Numbered from the stretch's first letter, positions 28,199-37,005 are shown. The stretch: DNA of 64,000 nucleotides from Paraburkholderia sp. Tr-20389 (GCF_017104565.1 NZ_JAAGPD010000001.1:62001-126000), one strand, 5' to 3'. The notes: generated by a model from the letters alone, not told the origin. Made by a program: numbers and translations.

Positions 28199-28204
28199 TT
28201 GTTT

Positions 28205-28211
28205 CCTCCTT
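28205..28211 (-). promoter_or_regulatory. Strong ribosome site fixing a GTG start for the acylase
   Basis: AAGGAGG on the minus strand, 6 nt before the GTG at 28198, directly in front of the signal peptide. The in-frame ATG at 28273 would put 25 extra charged residues ahead of the signal peptide. Confidence 0.8.
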
Positions 28212-28446
28212 ATGGTTGCCGCGAAATGTCTCCGTGCAGGTATCGACTGTACCGGACGATCGCGGGTTTGCACGGTCGTCGGATGCGGCGCCGGGCGTTA
28301 GCGACCGTTCAATTGCGCGCGCATCGTTCAGCACCTAGTATCCATCTCGGACCAGCAGGCCGGATTGCGTCGCAGCGAGTCTGAAGCAGGCGTCGATGCG
28401 TATTCGTTCACGCTGGAAGGACTGTTCTTCGACTGGAGCAAATTCG

Positions 28447-29460
28447 ATGCGAAAGATGAGAGCGGTACAGGTCGGCGCGGCGGGCGGGGCGCTGGAACTC
28501 GTGGAGCGCGACGTGCCGGCGCCGGGCGCGGGCCAGGTGTTGATCAAGGTGCAGGCGTGCGGCATCTGCCATAGCGACTCGATGACGAAAGACGGCCTGT
28601 GGCCGGGATTGCAGTATCCGCGCGTGCCGGGACACGAGGTCGCGGGCGTGATCGATAGCGTCGGCGCGGGCGTCGAGGGCTGGAAGCCGGGCGTGCGCGT
28701 GGGCGTGGGCTGGCATGGCGGACATTGCGGGCACTGCGCGGCGTGCCGGCGTGGCCACTTCGTCGTGTGCGAAAAAGCGCAGGTGCCGGGCATCAGCTAC
28801 GACGGCGGCTATGCCGACTATCTCGTCGCGCCCGTCGAAGCGCTCGCGCGCATGCCCGACGATCTCAAGGACGTCGATGCGGCGCCGCTGCTTTGCGCGG
28901 GCATCACCACGTTCAATGCGTTGCGCAACAGCGGCGCGCGGGCGGGCGATCTGGTCGCCGTGCTCGGCATCGGCGGGCTGGGGCATCTCGGCGTGCAGTT
29001 TGCGCGGCGGATGGGTTTCAACACCGTCGCGATCGCCCGCGGCGAGGACAAGGCGCCGCTCGCGAAGCAACTCGGCGCGCATCACTACATCGACAGCCGC
29101 GCGCAGGACGTGGCCGAAGCGCTGAAGGCGCTGGGCGGCGCGAAAGTCATCCTCGCGACGGTGACGAGCGGAGACGCGATGACGGCGACTCTCGGCGGTC
29201 TCGGGCTCGACGGCAAGCTGATCATTCTCGGCGCCGCGGACAAGCCGATCGAGGTGCCGCCCGTGCAGTTCATCATGGGCCGCAACGCGGTGCAGGGCTG
29301 GCCGTCCGGTTCGTCGGCGGATTCGGAGGACACGCTCGCGTTCAGCGCGCTCGCCGACGTCAAGCCGATGATCGAGACCTATCCGCTCGAACGTGCCGCC
29401 GAAGCGTACGACCGTATGATGAGCGGCGCCGCGCGTTTCCGCGTCGTGCTGACAATGTAA
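28447..29460 (+). CDS. Zinc-dependent alcohol dehydrogenase
   Basis: 337 residues. Catalytic zinc ligands sit in GICHSD and GHEVAGVIDS, and the four structural zinc cysteines in GHCGHCAACRRGHFVVCE are complete. The Rossmann fold is VLGIGGLGHLGVQFARRMG. The family oxidises alcohols with NAD(P)+ (AdhA/propanol-preferring type). The start at 28447 has GGAG 9 nt upstream; a longer ORF starts at 28396. It is a single gene ended by a strong hairpin. Confidence 0.93.
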   Translation: MRKMRAVQVGAAGGALELVERDVPAPGAGQVLIKVQACGICHSDSMTKDGLWPGLQYPRVPGHEVAGVIDSVGAGVEGWKPGVRVGVGWHGGHCGHCAACRRGHFVVCEKAQVPGISYDGGYADYLVAPVEALARMPDDLKDVDAAPLLCAGITTFNALRNSGARAGDLVAVLGIGGLGHLGVQFARRMGFNTVAIARGEDKAPLAKQLGAHHYIDSRAQDVAEALKALGGAKVILATVTSGDAMTATLGGLGLDGKLIILGAADKPIEVPPVQFIMGRNAVQGWPSGSSADSEDTLAFSALADVKPMIETYPLERAAEAYDRMMSGAARFRVVLTM

Positions 29461-29473
29461 CAAGCGTCGGCAA

Positions 29474-29501
29474 GCCGCCGTCGCGGGCATGCGACGGCGG
29501 C
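29474..29501 (+). terminator. 11-bp perfect GC hairpin after the alcohol dehydrogenase
   Basis: GCCGCCGTCGC, loop GGGCAT, GCGACGGCGGC, 13 nt after the stop codon, followed by the pyrimidine-rich ATTCCTTCTCC. Confidence 0.7.
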
Positions 29502-29597
29502 CGCAATTCCTTCTCCGCCTTTGATAACAGGGCTCAGCGGCCGTCTAGACAGGTCTGCTGCCGCCCATCGACATCTTCCCCAGGCGGTTTCCGGTCC

Positions 29598-29618
29598 GGC
29601 AGCGTGTAAACTGCTGCC
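29598..29618 (+). promoter_or_regulatory. Inverted repeat in the leader of the stator-like operon
   Basis: GGCAGC, 9 nt (GTGTAAACT), GCTGCC, then TTTT, ending 20 nt before the first start codon of the DUF3348 gene. The TAAACT inside the loop resembles a -10 box, so the repeat may flank a promoter or form a short attenuator. Confidence 0.4.
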
Positions 29619-29638
29619 TTTTCAAGATTTCTGGTGGT

Positions 29639-30385
29639 ATGGTTCAAGCCCCTCAGCGCACTGCGGTCAGCGGCCCGACGCTGGTTCGCCTGCTCGCGCG
29701 CCTGACGGCCGCCGACGTGTCCGCCTCCAGCCAGTCGCTGTCCGATCAGTTGAGCCAGTGGCTCGGCTGGACGGACGCCATTGCGCTGTCGACGGCGCTC
29801 AACGGCAAGCCGCCCGGTGTCGTTTCCGGCGCGCGGAGTGCAGGCACGGTCGAAGAGGAGTGCGCCGGCGTGCGCGCTGCGCTGGCCGATGCCATCGCTG
29901 GCGACAGCGTGCTGTCCACGCGCCGGCGGCGCGGCGCCCCGCACGCGCAGACCGCGCCGGCACAGCCCGAGGCCAGTTACGCGGATTTTCGCCAGTGCTA
30001 CCTTGCGCTCCAGCAGACGATGGAAACCCGCATCGGCGCGCTGCGCGGCCGCCTGCGCAGCCTGCTGGCCGCGAAGACGCCCGAGATGACGCGCCTCGCG
30101 GTCGTGGACGCGATCATGGAGCGCTCGCTGGGCGCGCGCGAGCGCAGCCTCTTCGGCGCGGTGCCGGGCCTGCTCGGCGGCCATTTCGAGCGCCTCCGCA
30201 AGGCCGAGCGCGACGCGCAGGCAGCTGGCGCTCCGGCCGAAGCACAAGCTCAGACAGAGCCCGCAACCCGGCCCGGTGCGTGGCTCGACGGGTTCCGCAA
30301 GGACATGCAAAGCGTGTTGCTGGCCGAACTCGACATTCGTTTTCAACCGGTCGAAGGGCTGCTCGCCGCCCTTCGCATCAGCTAA
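29639..30385 (+). CDS. DUF3348 family protein, first gene of the stator-like operon
   Basis: 248 residues, soluble and Ala/Arg-rich, without signal peptide or membrane helix. The opening (TLVRLLARLTAADV, LSQWLGWTDAIALSTALNG) matches DUF3348 as I remember it from Burkholderia annotations. A middle Arg-rich stretch carries MEERSLGARERSLFG-like helices. No catalytic motif is seen. It ends 10 nt before the DUF802 gene, so co-expression is very likely. Its role may be as a cytoplasmic adaptor for the membrane complex, which is only a guess. Confidence 0.8.
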   Translation: MVQAPQRTAVSGPTLVRLLARLTAADVSASSQSLSDQLSQWLGWTDAIALSTALNGKPPGVVSGARSAGTVEEECAGVRAALADAIAGDSVLSTRRRRGAPHAQTAPAQPEASYADFRQCYLALQQTMETRIGALRGRLRSLLAAKTPEMTRLAVVDAIMERSLGARERSLFGAVPGLLGGHFERLRKAERDAQAAGAPAEAQAQTEPATRPGAWLDGFRKDMQSVLLAELDIRFQPVEGLLAALRIS

Positions 30386-30395
30386 CTGGGACGAC

Positions 30396-32834
30396 ATGTC
30401 CAGATATCGCATTGATTTGGTAGTTGTTTTTCTCGTAGGTCTGATTGCTGCCGGTTGGGTCGGCGCAGGCTATCTCGTGTCGAACCCGCTGGCGCTCGCC
30501 GTCACGCTGCTGGTCGTCGCCTGCTATGTGGCGGGTGCGCTGGAGTTGCAGCGCTATCAGCAGGCCACGGCCACGCTGACGCGCGCGGTGACGGAACTGA
30601 CCGAGGCGCCGACGCGGCTCGGCGTGTGGCTCGAACGGCTGGATGCCGGTTTGCGCACGCCGGTGCGCCTGCGTATCGAAGGCGAGCGCGTCGCGCTGCC
30701 GGGACCGGCGCTCACGCCTTATCTGGTCGGTCTGCTGGTGCTGCTCGGCATGCTGGGCACGCTGCTTGGCATGGTGACGACGCTGCGCGGCACGGGCCTC
30801 GCGCTGGACAGCGCGACGGACCTGCAGGCGATCCGCGCGTCGCTCGCCGCGCCCGTCAAGGGGCTGGGGTTCGCGTTCGGCACCTCGATTGCGGGCGTGG
30901 CGACGTCGGCGATGCTCGGGCTGCTGTCCGCGCTGTGCCGGCGCGAGCGCGCCCAGGCCGCGCATCTGCTGGACACGAAGATCGCGACGACGCTGCGCGC
31001 GTTTTCGCAGAGCCAGAAGCGCGACGAGACGTTCAAGCTGCTGCAACGCCAGGCCGACATGATGCCCGCGCTGGTCGACCGCCTTCAGGCGATGATGACG
31101 GTGATCGAGCAGCAGAGCGTCGCGCTGAACGAACGGCTGATCGCGAACCAGCATGCGTTCCACGGCAGAACGGAAGCGGCGTACTCGCGGCTCGTCTCGA
31201 CGGTGTCGCAGTCGTTGAAGGACAGCGCCGCCGAAAGCGCGCGCGCCGCAAGTGAAGCGCTGCAACCGGCGCTGGAAGCGAGCATGTCCGGCCATGCGCG
31301 TGAAATGGCCTCGTTGCGCGAGACCGTCGAGCAGGCGGTGCAGCGTCAACTCGACGGACTCTCGACGGGCTTCGAAGCGAGCACGACGACCGTGGCCGAC
31401 CTGTGGACCAAGGCGCTTCAGGGACAGCGGAACGCGAGCGAGTCGATGGTCGCGGATCTGCGCGCGTCGCTGGAAGGCTTCAGCCAGACCTTCGAGCAGC
31501 GTTCGAGCACCTTGCTGGACGGCGTCTCGGCGCGCCTCGATGCGACGGCGGGCCAGGTGTCGAGCGCGGCGGAAAGCGCCCGCGCCGCCGGTGCGGCGTT
31601 GCAGCCGGCGATGGAAGCGACGATGGCGGGCCATGCGCGCGAAATGGCCGCGCTGCGCGAGATCGTCGAGCAGGCGGTGCAGCGTCAGCTGGACGGTCTG
31701 TCGACGGGTCTGGAGGCCACCACGGCGACCGTCGCGGAGATGTGGAACAAGGCGCTCCAGGGGCAGCAGAACGCGAGCGAGTCGATGGTCGCGGATCTGC
31801 GCGCGTCGCTGGAAGGCTTCAGCCAGACTTTCGAGCAGCGTTCGGGCACCTTGCTGGACGGCGTGTCGGCGCGTCTCGACGCGACGGCCGGCCAGGTATC
31901 GCAAGCATGGACGGACGCGCTGTCGCAGCAGGAGCGCGCGGGTGAAAAGCTCGCCGATCACAACCGCCAGGCACTCACGACGGCTGCGGCCGCGTTCGAG
32001 CAGCATTCGGCAGCGCTGTTGCAAGCCGTCGGCCAGTCGCATGCCGGCTTGCAGGCCGAACTGGCGTCGCGCGACGAAGCGCGTCTGGCCGCATGGCGCG
32101 CGTCGCTCGAAGCCGTCGCCGCGACCTTGAACCAGCAATGGGAAGAAGCGGGCGCGCGCAGCGCGAACCGACAGCAGGAAATCTGCGACACGCTTGCGCA
32201 GACGGCCAGCGATATTTCGACGCAAACCCAGGCGCACGCGAACGGCACGATCGCGGAGATTTCGCGGCTCGTGCAGGCTGCGTCGGAAGCGCCGCGCGTG
32301 GCGGCCGAAGTGGTCGCCGAACTGCGCCAGAAACTGTCCGACAGCATGGTTCGCGACACCGCGATGCTCGACGAGCGCAGCCGTTTGCTCGCCACGCTGG
32401 AGACGCTGCTCGACGCGGTGAACCATGCGTCGACGGAGCAGCGCACGGCTGTCGATGCGCTCGTATCGACATCGGCGGGCTTGCTGGAGCGTGTCGGCAC
32501 GCAGTTCACCGACAAGGTCGAAGCCGAAACCCGCAAGCTCGGCGACGTCGCCGCGCAGGTGACGGGCAGCGCCGTCGAAGTGGCGAGTCTCGGCGACGCG
32601 TTCGGCGTCGCCGTGAAGCTGTTCGGCGAATCGAACGACAAGCTGATGGCGCATCTGCAGCGCATCGAAGCCGCGCTCGACAAGTCGTTGATGCGTAGCG
32701 ACGAGCAACTGGCGTACTACGTCGCGCAGGCTCGCGAAGTCATCGACCTGAGCATGTTGTCGCAGAAGCAGATCGTCGAAGATCTGCAGCAACTGGCGGG
32801 CAGGCGTGCTTCCGCGGGAGCCGACGCGGCATGA
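30396..32834 (+). CDS. MotA/TolQ/ExbB-like membrane protein with long coiled tail (DUF802)
   Basis: 812 residues. Four membrane helices: about 7-28, 31-50, 108-129 and 155-180. Helices 3 and 4 carry GMLGTLLGMVTTLRGTG and VKGLGFAFGTSIAGVATSAMLGLL, the signature layout of proton-channel stator proteins (MotA, TolQ, ExbB, ZorA). About 620 residues of alternating heptad-like helix follow, rich in Ala/Glu/Gln, with a 113-residue tandem duplication. Pfam DUF802 describes repeats in such tails, to my memory. The start ATG at 30396 begins at the first helix; the ORF extends upstream into the previous gene. It overlaps the MotB-like gene by 4 nt. I infer a proton-driven motor; its target is unknown. 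Confidence 0.8.
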   Translation: MSRYRIDLVVVFLVGLIAAGWVGAGYLVSNPLALAVTLLVVACYVAGALELQRYQQATATLTRAVTELTEAPTRLGVWLERLDAGLRTPVRLRIEGERVALPGPALTPYLVGLLVLLGMLGTLLGMVTTLRGTGLALDSATDLQAIRASLAAPVKGLGFAFGTSIAGVATSAMLGLLSALCRRERAQAAHLLDTKIATTLRAFSQSQKRDETFKLLQRQADMMPALVDRLQAMMTVIEQQSVALNERLIANQHAFHGRTEAAYSRLVSTVSQSLKDSAAESARAASEALQPALEASMSGHAREMASLRETVEQAVQRQLDGLSTGFEASTTTVADLWTKALQGQRNASESMVADLRASLEGFSQTFEQRSSTLLDGVSARLDATAGQVSSAAESARAAGAALQPAMEATMAGHAREMAALREIVEQAVQRQLDGLSTGLEATTATVAEMWNKALQGQQNASESMVADLRASLEGFSQTFEQRSGTLLDGVSARLDATAGQVSQAWTDALSQQERAGEKLADHNRQALTTAAAAFEQHSAALLQAVGQSHAGLQAELASRDEARLAAWRASLEAVAATLNQQWEEAGARSANRQQEICDTLAQTASDISTQTQAHANGTIAEISRLVQAASEAPRVAAEVVAELRQKLSDSMVRDTAMLDERSRLLATLETLLDAVNHASTEQRTAVDALVSTSAGLLERVGTQFTDKVEAETRKLGDVAAQVTGSAVEVASLGDAFGVAVKLFGESNDKLMAHLQRIEAALDKSLMRSDEQLAYYVAQAREVIDLSMLSQKQIVEDLQQLAGRRASAGADAA
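31233..31901 (+). repeat. 339-bp tandem duplication inside the stator-like tail
   Basis: Two copies in frame start at 31233 and 31572. Aligned by eye they differ at about 15 of 110 residues. Shared blocks include GHAREMA, VEQAVQRQLDGLSTG and SESMVADLRASLEGFSQTFEQR. The copies are longest-identical at 31432-31500 against 31771-31839. Confidence 0.9.
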
Positions 32835-33478
32835 ACGAGGACATCGACGGCGGCGTCGAGCCGACGACACCCATCTGGGCCGCGTTCAGCGATCTGATGT
32901 CGGTGCTGCTGGGCGCGTTCGTGCTGCTGCTCGTCGCCGTGATCGGCGTGCAGCTGGAACTCTCCGCGCGCCTCGACGACGCGGTGAAACAGCGGCAGAT
33001 GGAAGCGCAGCGCCGCAAGACGCTGGAGCAGGCGCTGGCGGGCCCGCTCGCGGCGGGGCGCGTGACGCTCGTCAACGGACGCATCGGCATCAGCGGCAAC
33101 GTGCTGTTCGCGCTGAACTCCGATCAGTTGCAGCCGCAGGGGCGCGATCTGTTGAAGAGTCTCGCCGCGCCGTTGTCCGCGTATCTGCGCTCGCATGACG
33201 AAATCCTGATGGTGAGCGGTTTCGCCGACGACCAGCAGGTGCGTTCCGGCAACCGGCGTTTCGCCGACAACTGGGAACTGTCGGCGCAGCGCGCGCTGAC
33301 GGTGACGCGCGCGTTCATCGATTCGGGCATTCCCGCGTCGTCGGTGTTCGCGGCGGCGTTCGGTTCGGAACAGCCTGTCAGCTCGAACGCGGACAGCGAA
33401 GGGCGCGCGAAGAACCGTCGCGTGGAAATCGCGGCGGTGCCGAGGCCGTCGTCGGCGGGCAGCGCGAATCGTGAGTAA
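32831..33478 (+). CDS. MotB-like OmpA-domain protein, stator partner
   Basis: 215 residues. One N-terminal membrane helix (about 16-38) starts WAAFSDLMSVLLGAF; its Asp21 aligns with the essential proton-carrying Asp32 of E. coli MotB (context YADFM there, FSDLM here). A short coiled linker leads to an OmpA-like peptidoglycan-binding domain (about 80-205) with DNWELSAQRALTV and AKNRRVEIAA. This is the classic MotB/ZorB architecture. It overlaps the DUF802 gene by 4 nt and precedes DUF2894 by 6 nt. Confidence 0.9.
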   Translation: MNEDIDGGVEPTTPIWAAFSDLMSVLLGAFVLLLVAVIGVQLELSARLDDAVKQRQMEAQRRKTLEQALAGPLAAGRVTLVNGRIGISGNVLFALNSDQLQPQGRDLLKSLAAPLSAYLRSHDEILMVSGFADDQQVRSGNRRFADNWELSAQRALTVTRAFIDSGIPASSVFAAAFGSEQPVSSNADSEGRAKNRRVEIAAVPRPSSAGSANRE

Positions 33479-33484
33479 AGAAAC

Positions 33485-34123
33485 GTGAGTCACGACGCGA
33501 GCCAATCGCAAGCGACGCTCGACGCATGGCGCGAGCAGGGCGCCGACGCGCACGATCCGCTGCGTTTTCATTTCATCGATGCGTTGGCTCGGCGCGCCGC
33601 ACAGCATGACGGCGAGGCACGCCGCGTGCTCGACGCGCGCCTGTCAGCTTTGCTCGATGCCTATGCCGCCGATCTCGCAGGCCATGCGTCGAAAGCCGAA
33701 GCGGTGGAAAGCAGCGCCGTGTCGGGCAAGCCGTCGCGTGGACCGCTCGCCGGACTGGTCGATTACATCGCGAGTCAGGCGGCCGAAAACGGCGGGAGCG
33801 TGCCGTCCAGTCCCGCCGTTCACGCCGAACTGAAGGCGCTCGATTACTTCCGCGAAACCTGGTCGAAGGTCAGTGCCGAGAAGCAGTTGCGTCAATCGCT
33901 CGAACAGGTGCCGGGCAATGCCGGTCCGCTCAATTCGAGCAGCCTCGTGCATCGTTCGCTGTCGCTGATGCGCGAACTGTCGCCGGGTTATCTACAGCAG
34001 TTTCTGTCGTACGTCGACGCGTTGTCGTGGATGGAGCAGCTCACGGGCGGCGGTGTGCCGCCCGTCAAAGAGGTGCCCCGCGCCGCGAGCGCGAAGAAGG
34101 GTGCGCGCGGCAAGGCGCGCTAG
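33485..34123 (+). CDS. DUF2894 family protein, last gene of the stator-like operon
   Basis: 212 residues starting at a GTG. It has no membrane helix or signal peptide. Blocks such as PLAGLVDYIASQA, ALDYFRETWSKVSAEKQLRQSLEQVPGNAGPLNS and HRSLSLMRELSPGYLQQFLSYVDALSWMEQL match DUF2894. A basic C-terminus (KKGARGKAR) may bind nucleic acid or an acidic partner. It is always near DUF802 genes in the genomes I know, so it probably forms part of the same complex. The stop overlaps that of the convergent EF-G paralog. Confidence 0.8.
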   Translation: MSHDASQSQATLDAWREQGADAHDPLRFHFIDALARRAAQHDGEARRVLDARLSALLDAYAADLAGHASKAEAVESSAVSGKPSRGPLAGLVDYIASQAAENGGSVPSSPAVHAELKALDYFRETWSKVSAEKQLRQSLEQVPGNAGPLNSSSLVHRSLSLMRELSPGYLQQFLSYVDALSWMEQLTGGGVPPVKEVPRAASAKKGARGKAR

Positions 34124-36165
34124 TCCGCGTCGGCCTGCTTCTTGTACTGCGAAGCGAGCTTGTCCTGCTGGTTCGGCGGAACGGGGTCGTAATGGCTCAG
34201 TTCGATGTTGTAGTTGCCGTGTCCGCCCGCAATCGCGTTGAGCCGCGACTGATAGTCGGTGAGTTCCGACAGTGGCACTTTCCCCGCCACCACGACGGCA
34301 TGACCCGCGAGATTGCGCGTGCCCTGCACCTGCGCGCGCCGTGACGACAGATCGCCGATGATGTCGCCCATGGTCGTCTCGGGCGTCATCACCTCGATAT
34401 TGACGATGGGTTCGAGCAGGACGGGCTGAGCCTTGAGCACGGCGTCGATGAAGGCCTTGCGGCCCGCCGTGATGAACGCGACTTCCTTCGAGTCGACAGG
34501 ATGGCTCTTGCCGTCGAACACGGTGATGCGCACGTCCTGCATCGGAAAGCCCGCAAGCGGCCCGTTTTCGATCACCTGCAATATTCCTTTCTCGACGGCG
34601 GGCATGAACTGGCCCGGAATCGCGCCGCCTTTGACGGCGTCGACGAACTCGTAGCCCGCGCCGCGCGGCAGCGGTTCGACGCGCAGCATCACTTCGCCGA
34701 ACTGTCCCGCGCCGCCCGTCTGTTTCTTGTGACGGTGATGCCCTTCCGCCTTGCCGCCGATGGTCTCGCGATACGCGATCTTCGGCGGCCGCGTGACGAC
34801 GGCCAGCTTGTACTGATCGCTGAGCCGCTCCAGCATGTGCCGCAGATGCAGTTCGCCGAGACCGCGCACGACGGTCTCGTTGGTGCCGACGGGATGTTCG
34901 ATCCGCAGGCAAGGGTCTTCGGCAGCGAGCTTCTGCAGGATTTCCCACAGACGCTGCTCGTTGCCGCGCCGCTCCGGTTCGATTGCGAGGCCGTAGATCG
35001 GCGTCGGAAAGGCGAGCGGTGCGAGATGGATGTTGCCGTCTTCGGGCGCGTCGTGCAGCACGGCATCGAAGGCTATTTCGTCCACCTTCGCCGTCGCGCA
35101 GATGTCGCCGGGGCCGGCCTGCAGCACCTCTTCGTGATCCTTGCCCTGCAAGAGCATCAGATGGGCGACGCGAAAGGGCTGGCGCGCATCGCCGATATAT
35201 AGCTGACTGTCGCGCCGCACCGTGCCTTGATGAATGCGGAACACAGCCATCTTGCCGATGTAAGGGTCGATCACGATCTTGAACACATGCGCGAGCACAT
35301 GCTTGCCGGGATCGGGTTCGGCCTGCACCGTGTCGCGCCGTCCATCGACATCGCGATAGAAGAGAGGCGGATTGCCTTCGAGCGGGTTGGGCAGCAGCCG
35401 CACGAATACATCGAGCAGTTCCTGGATGCCCGCGCCCGTTGCCGCCGATGTGAAGCACACGGGCACCAGATGACCTTCGCGCAATGCGCGCTCGAAGGGT
35501 TCGTGCAACTGTTCCGGCTCGATCGCTTCGCCCTGTTCGAGATACAGCTCCATCAGCTTCGCATCGAGTTCGATCACCTGATCGACGAGCGCGTCGTGCG
35601 CGGACCCGACGCTCAATAGATCGGCTTCGCCCGACGGATTGAAGAAGCAGTCGACCACGGCGTGCGCGTCTTGAGCGGGCAGATTGATGGGCAGACAGTT
35701 CTTGCCGAAGGTCTCTTGTATCTCTTCGAGCAGTCGCGGCAAATCGACCTTCTCGCCGTCGATGCCGTTCACGATGATGATGCGGCACAGCTTGCGTGCT
35801 TCGGCCCACGCCATCATGCGGCGCGTGGTCATTTCGATGCCGGTGCGCGCGTTGATCACGATCGCCGCTGTTTCGACAGCGGGCAATGCGCTGATGGAGA
35901 GACCGGAGAAGTCGGGGTAGCCGGGCGTGTCGGCGAGATAGATGCGGGTGTTCTGGTAGTCCAGGTGGGCGATCGCGGAAGAGAGCGAGTGATGGTATTT
36001 GCGCTCCAGCGGATCGAAGTCGCAGACCGTCGAGCCCCGGTCGACGCTGCCTGCCGCGTGGATCGCGCCGCCTTCTTTCAGCAGCGCCTCGATGAGCGAG
36101 GTCTTGCCGCAACCGGCATGGCCGACCAGCGCGATGGTACGGATGGCTTCGGGTGGATAATCCAT
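34120..36165 (-). CDS. Elongation factor G-like GTPase (EF-G paralog)
   Basis: 681 residues with all EF-G domains: GTPase (residues 8-270), domain II, III, IV (HKKQTGGAGQFGEV, TIG region) and V (VMTPETTMGDIIGDLSSRRAQ). The P-loop reads GHAGCGKTS rather than the usual GHIDAGKTT, the switch I motif RGITI is replaced by KYHHS, and the G3 box is DTPGYPDF instead of DTPGHVDF. These match the EF-G-like/FusA2 branch, not the housekeeping factor. I chose ATG 36165, which has GAGGA 5 nt upstream; the ATG at 36177 does not. It is a single gene, convergent with the stator operon. Function is uncertain: recycling or stress translation is possible. Confidence 0.88.
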   Translation of the reverse strand: MDYPPEAIRTIALVGHAGCGKTSLIEALLKEGGAIHAAGSVDRGSTVCDFDPLERKYHHSLSSAIAHLDYQNTRIYLADTPGYPDFSGLSISALPAVETAAIVINARTGIEMTTRRMMAWAEARKLCRIIIVNGIDGEKVDLPRLLEEIQETFGKNCLPINLPAQDAHAVVDCFFNPSGEADLLSVGSAHDALVDQVIELDAKLMELYLEQGEAIEPEQLHEPFERALREGHLVPVCFTSAATGAGIQELLDVFVRLLPNPLEGNPPLFYRDVDGRRDTVQAEPDPGKHVLAHVFKIVIDPYIGKMAVFRIHQGTVRRDSQLYIGDARQPFRVAHLMLLQGKDHEEVLQAGPGDICATAKVDEIAFDAVLHDAPEDGNIHLAPLAFPTPIYGLAIEPERRGNEQRLWEILQKLAAEDPCLRIEHPVGTNETVVRGLGELHLRHMLERLSDQYKLAVVTRPPKIAYRETIGGKAEGHHRHKKQTGGAGQFGEVMLRVEPLPRGAGYEFVDAVKGGAIPGQFMPAVEKGILQVIENGPLAGFPMQDVRITVFDGKSHPVDSKEVAFITAGRKAFIDAVLKAQPVLLEPIVNIEVMTPETTMGDIIGDLSSRRAQVQGTRNLAGHAVVVAGKVPLSELTDYQSRLNAIAGGHGNYNIELSHYDPVPPNQQDKLASQYKKQADAD

Positions 36166-36351
36166 GACCGTCCTCATTCTGCGGCAGTGATTCGGGCATT
36201 ATTGGTGAAAATGGCGCGTCCTGCCAGACGGCGCGCACCAATTTGCGAACTCGGGTATGCTGCGGCGCGGTATAAACGGATCGCGCGTGTTTCTGATAAC
36301 GTGCCCCGATCCACCCAATCTTCATTGATCGCTCATCGGATTGATACCGTA

Positions 36352-37005
36352 ATGACCCAACCGCTCCGCATCGATTTTGTCTCCGATATCGCCTGCCCAT
36401 GGTGCGCAATCGGGCTTTCGTCGCTACGTCTCGCGCTGTCGCGCTTCGGCGATGCCGTGGATGCGCAGATCGTCATGCATCCGTTCGAACTGAATCCGCA
36501 GATGGGGCCCGAAGGCGAGAAGATCGTCGATTATCTCGGCAAGAAATATGGGCGCACCCCGGCGGAGATCGAAGAGACGCAAGCGATGATCCGCGAGCGC
36601 GGTGCAAGCGTCGGCTTCGCATTCGGACCGCGTACGCATGTGTACAACACGTTCGACGCTCACAGGCTGCTGCACTGGGCAGGCATCGAGGGCAAGCAGC
36701 TGCCGTTGAAGCTCGCGTTGTTGCAGGCCTATCACGGCGACGGCAAGGACCCGAGCCATCACGAAGTGCTCGTCGAAGCCGCGCAATCCGTCGGTCTCGA
36801 CGCCGGGAAGGCACGCGCCGTGCTCAGCGGCACGGACTATGCGGACGAGGTTCGTGCGGAAGAACGGGAGTACCAGGCAATGGGTATCCAGTCGGTGCCG
36901 TCGATCATCTTCAATCAGCGTTACCTGGTGACGGGCGGGCAACCGGTGGAATCGTTCGAGCAGGTTATCCAGCAGATTCTCGCCGAGGACAATGCGGGCG
37001 CATGA
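36352..37005 (+). CDS. DsbA-family oxidoreductase (FrnE-like)
   Basis: 217 residues with a thioredoxin fold and inserted helices; motif DIACPWCAIGL holds the CxxC. Later blocks are NTFDAHRLLHWAG and GIQSVPSIIFNQRYLVTGGQP, with the cis-Pro loop. It matches the FrnE/2-hydroxychromene-2-carboxylate isomerase branch of the DsbA family, which is cytoplasmic. The start at 36352 is chosen because the fold begins there; the ORF runs upstream through the EF-G promoter and the divergent gene. Confidence 0.9.
   Translation: MTQPLRIDFVSDIACPWCAIGLSSLRLALSRFGDAVDAQIVMHPFELNPQMGPEGEKIVDYLGKKYGRTPAEIEETQAMIRERGASVGFAFGPRTHVYNTFDAHRLLHWAGIEGKQLPLKLALLQAYHGDGKDPSHHEVLVEAAQSVGLDAGKARAVLSGTDYADEVRAEEREYQAMGIQSVPSIIFNQRYLVTGGQPVESFEQVIQQILAEDNAGA

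Noticed and set aside
30378-32870. An 830-codon reading frame on the minus strand across the stator-like gene
   Set aside because: Arg/His/Gln-rich composition typical of antisense frames in high-GC DNA; it has no ribosome site and shares no known family.
29639-34123. Calling the stator operon a true Zorya system
   Set aside because: ZorA/ZorB-like architecture is present, but no ZorC, ZorD or ZorE effector gene is visible in the window, so only a ZorAB-like core can be claimed.
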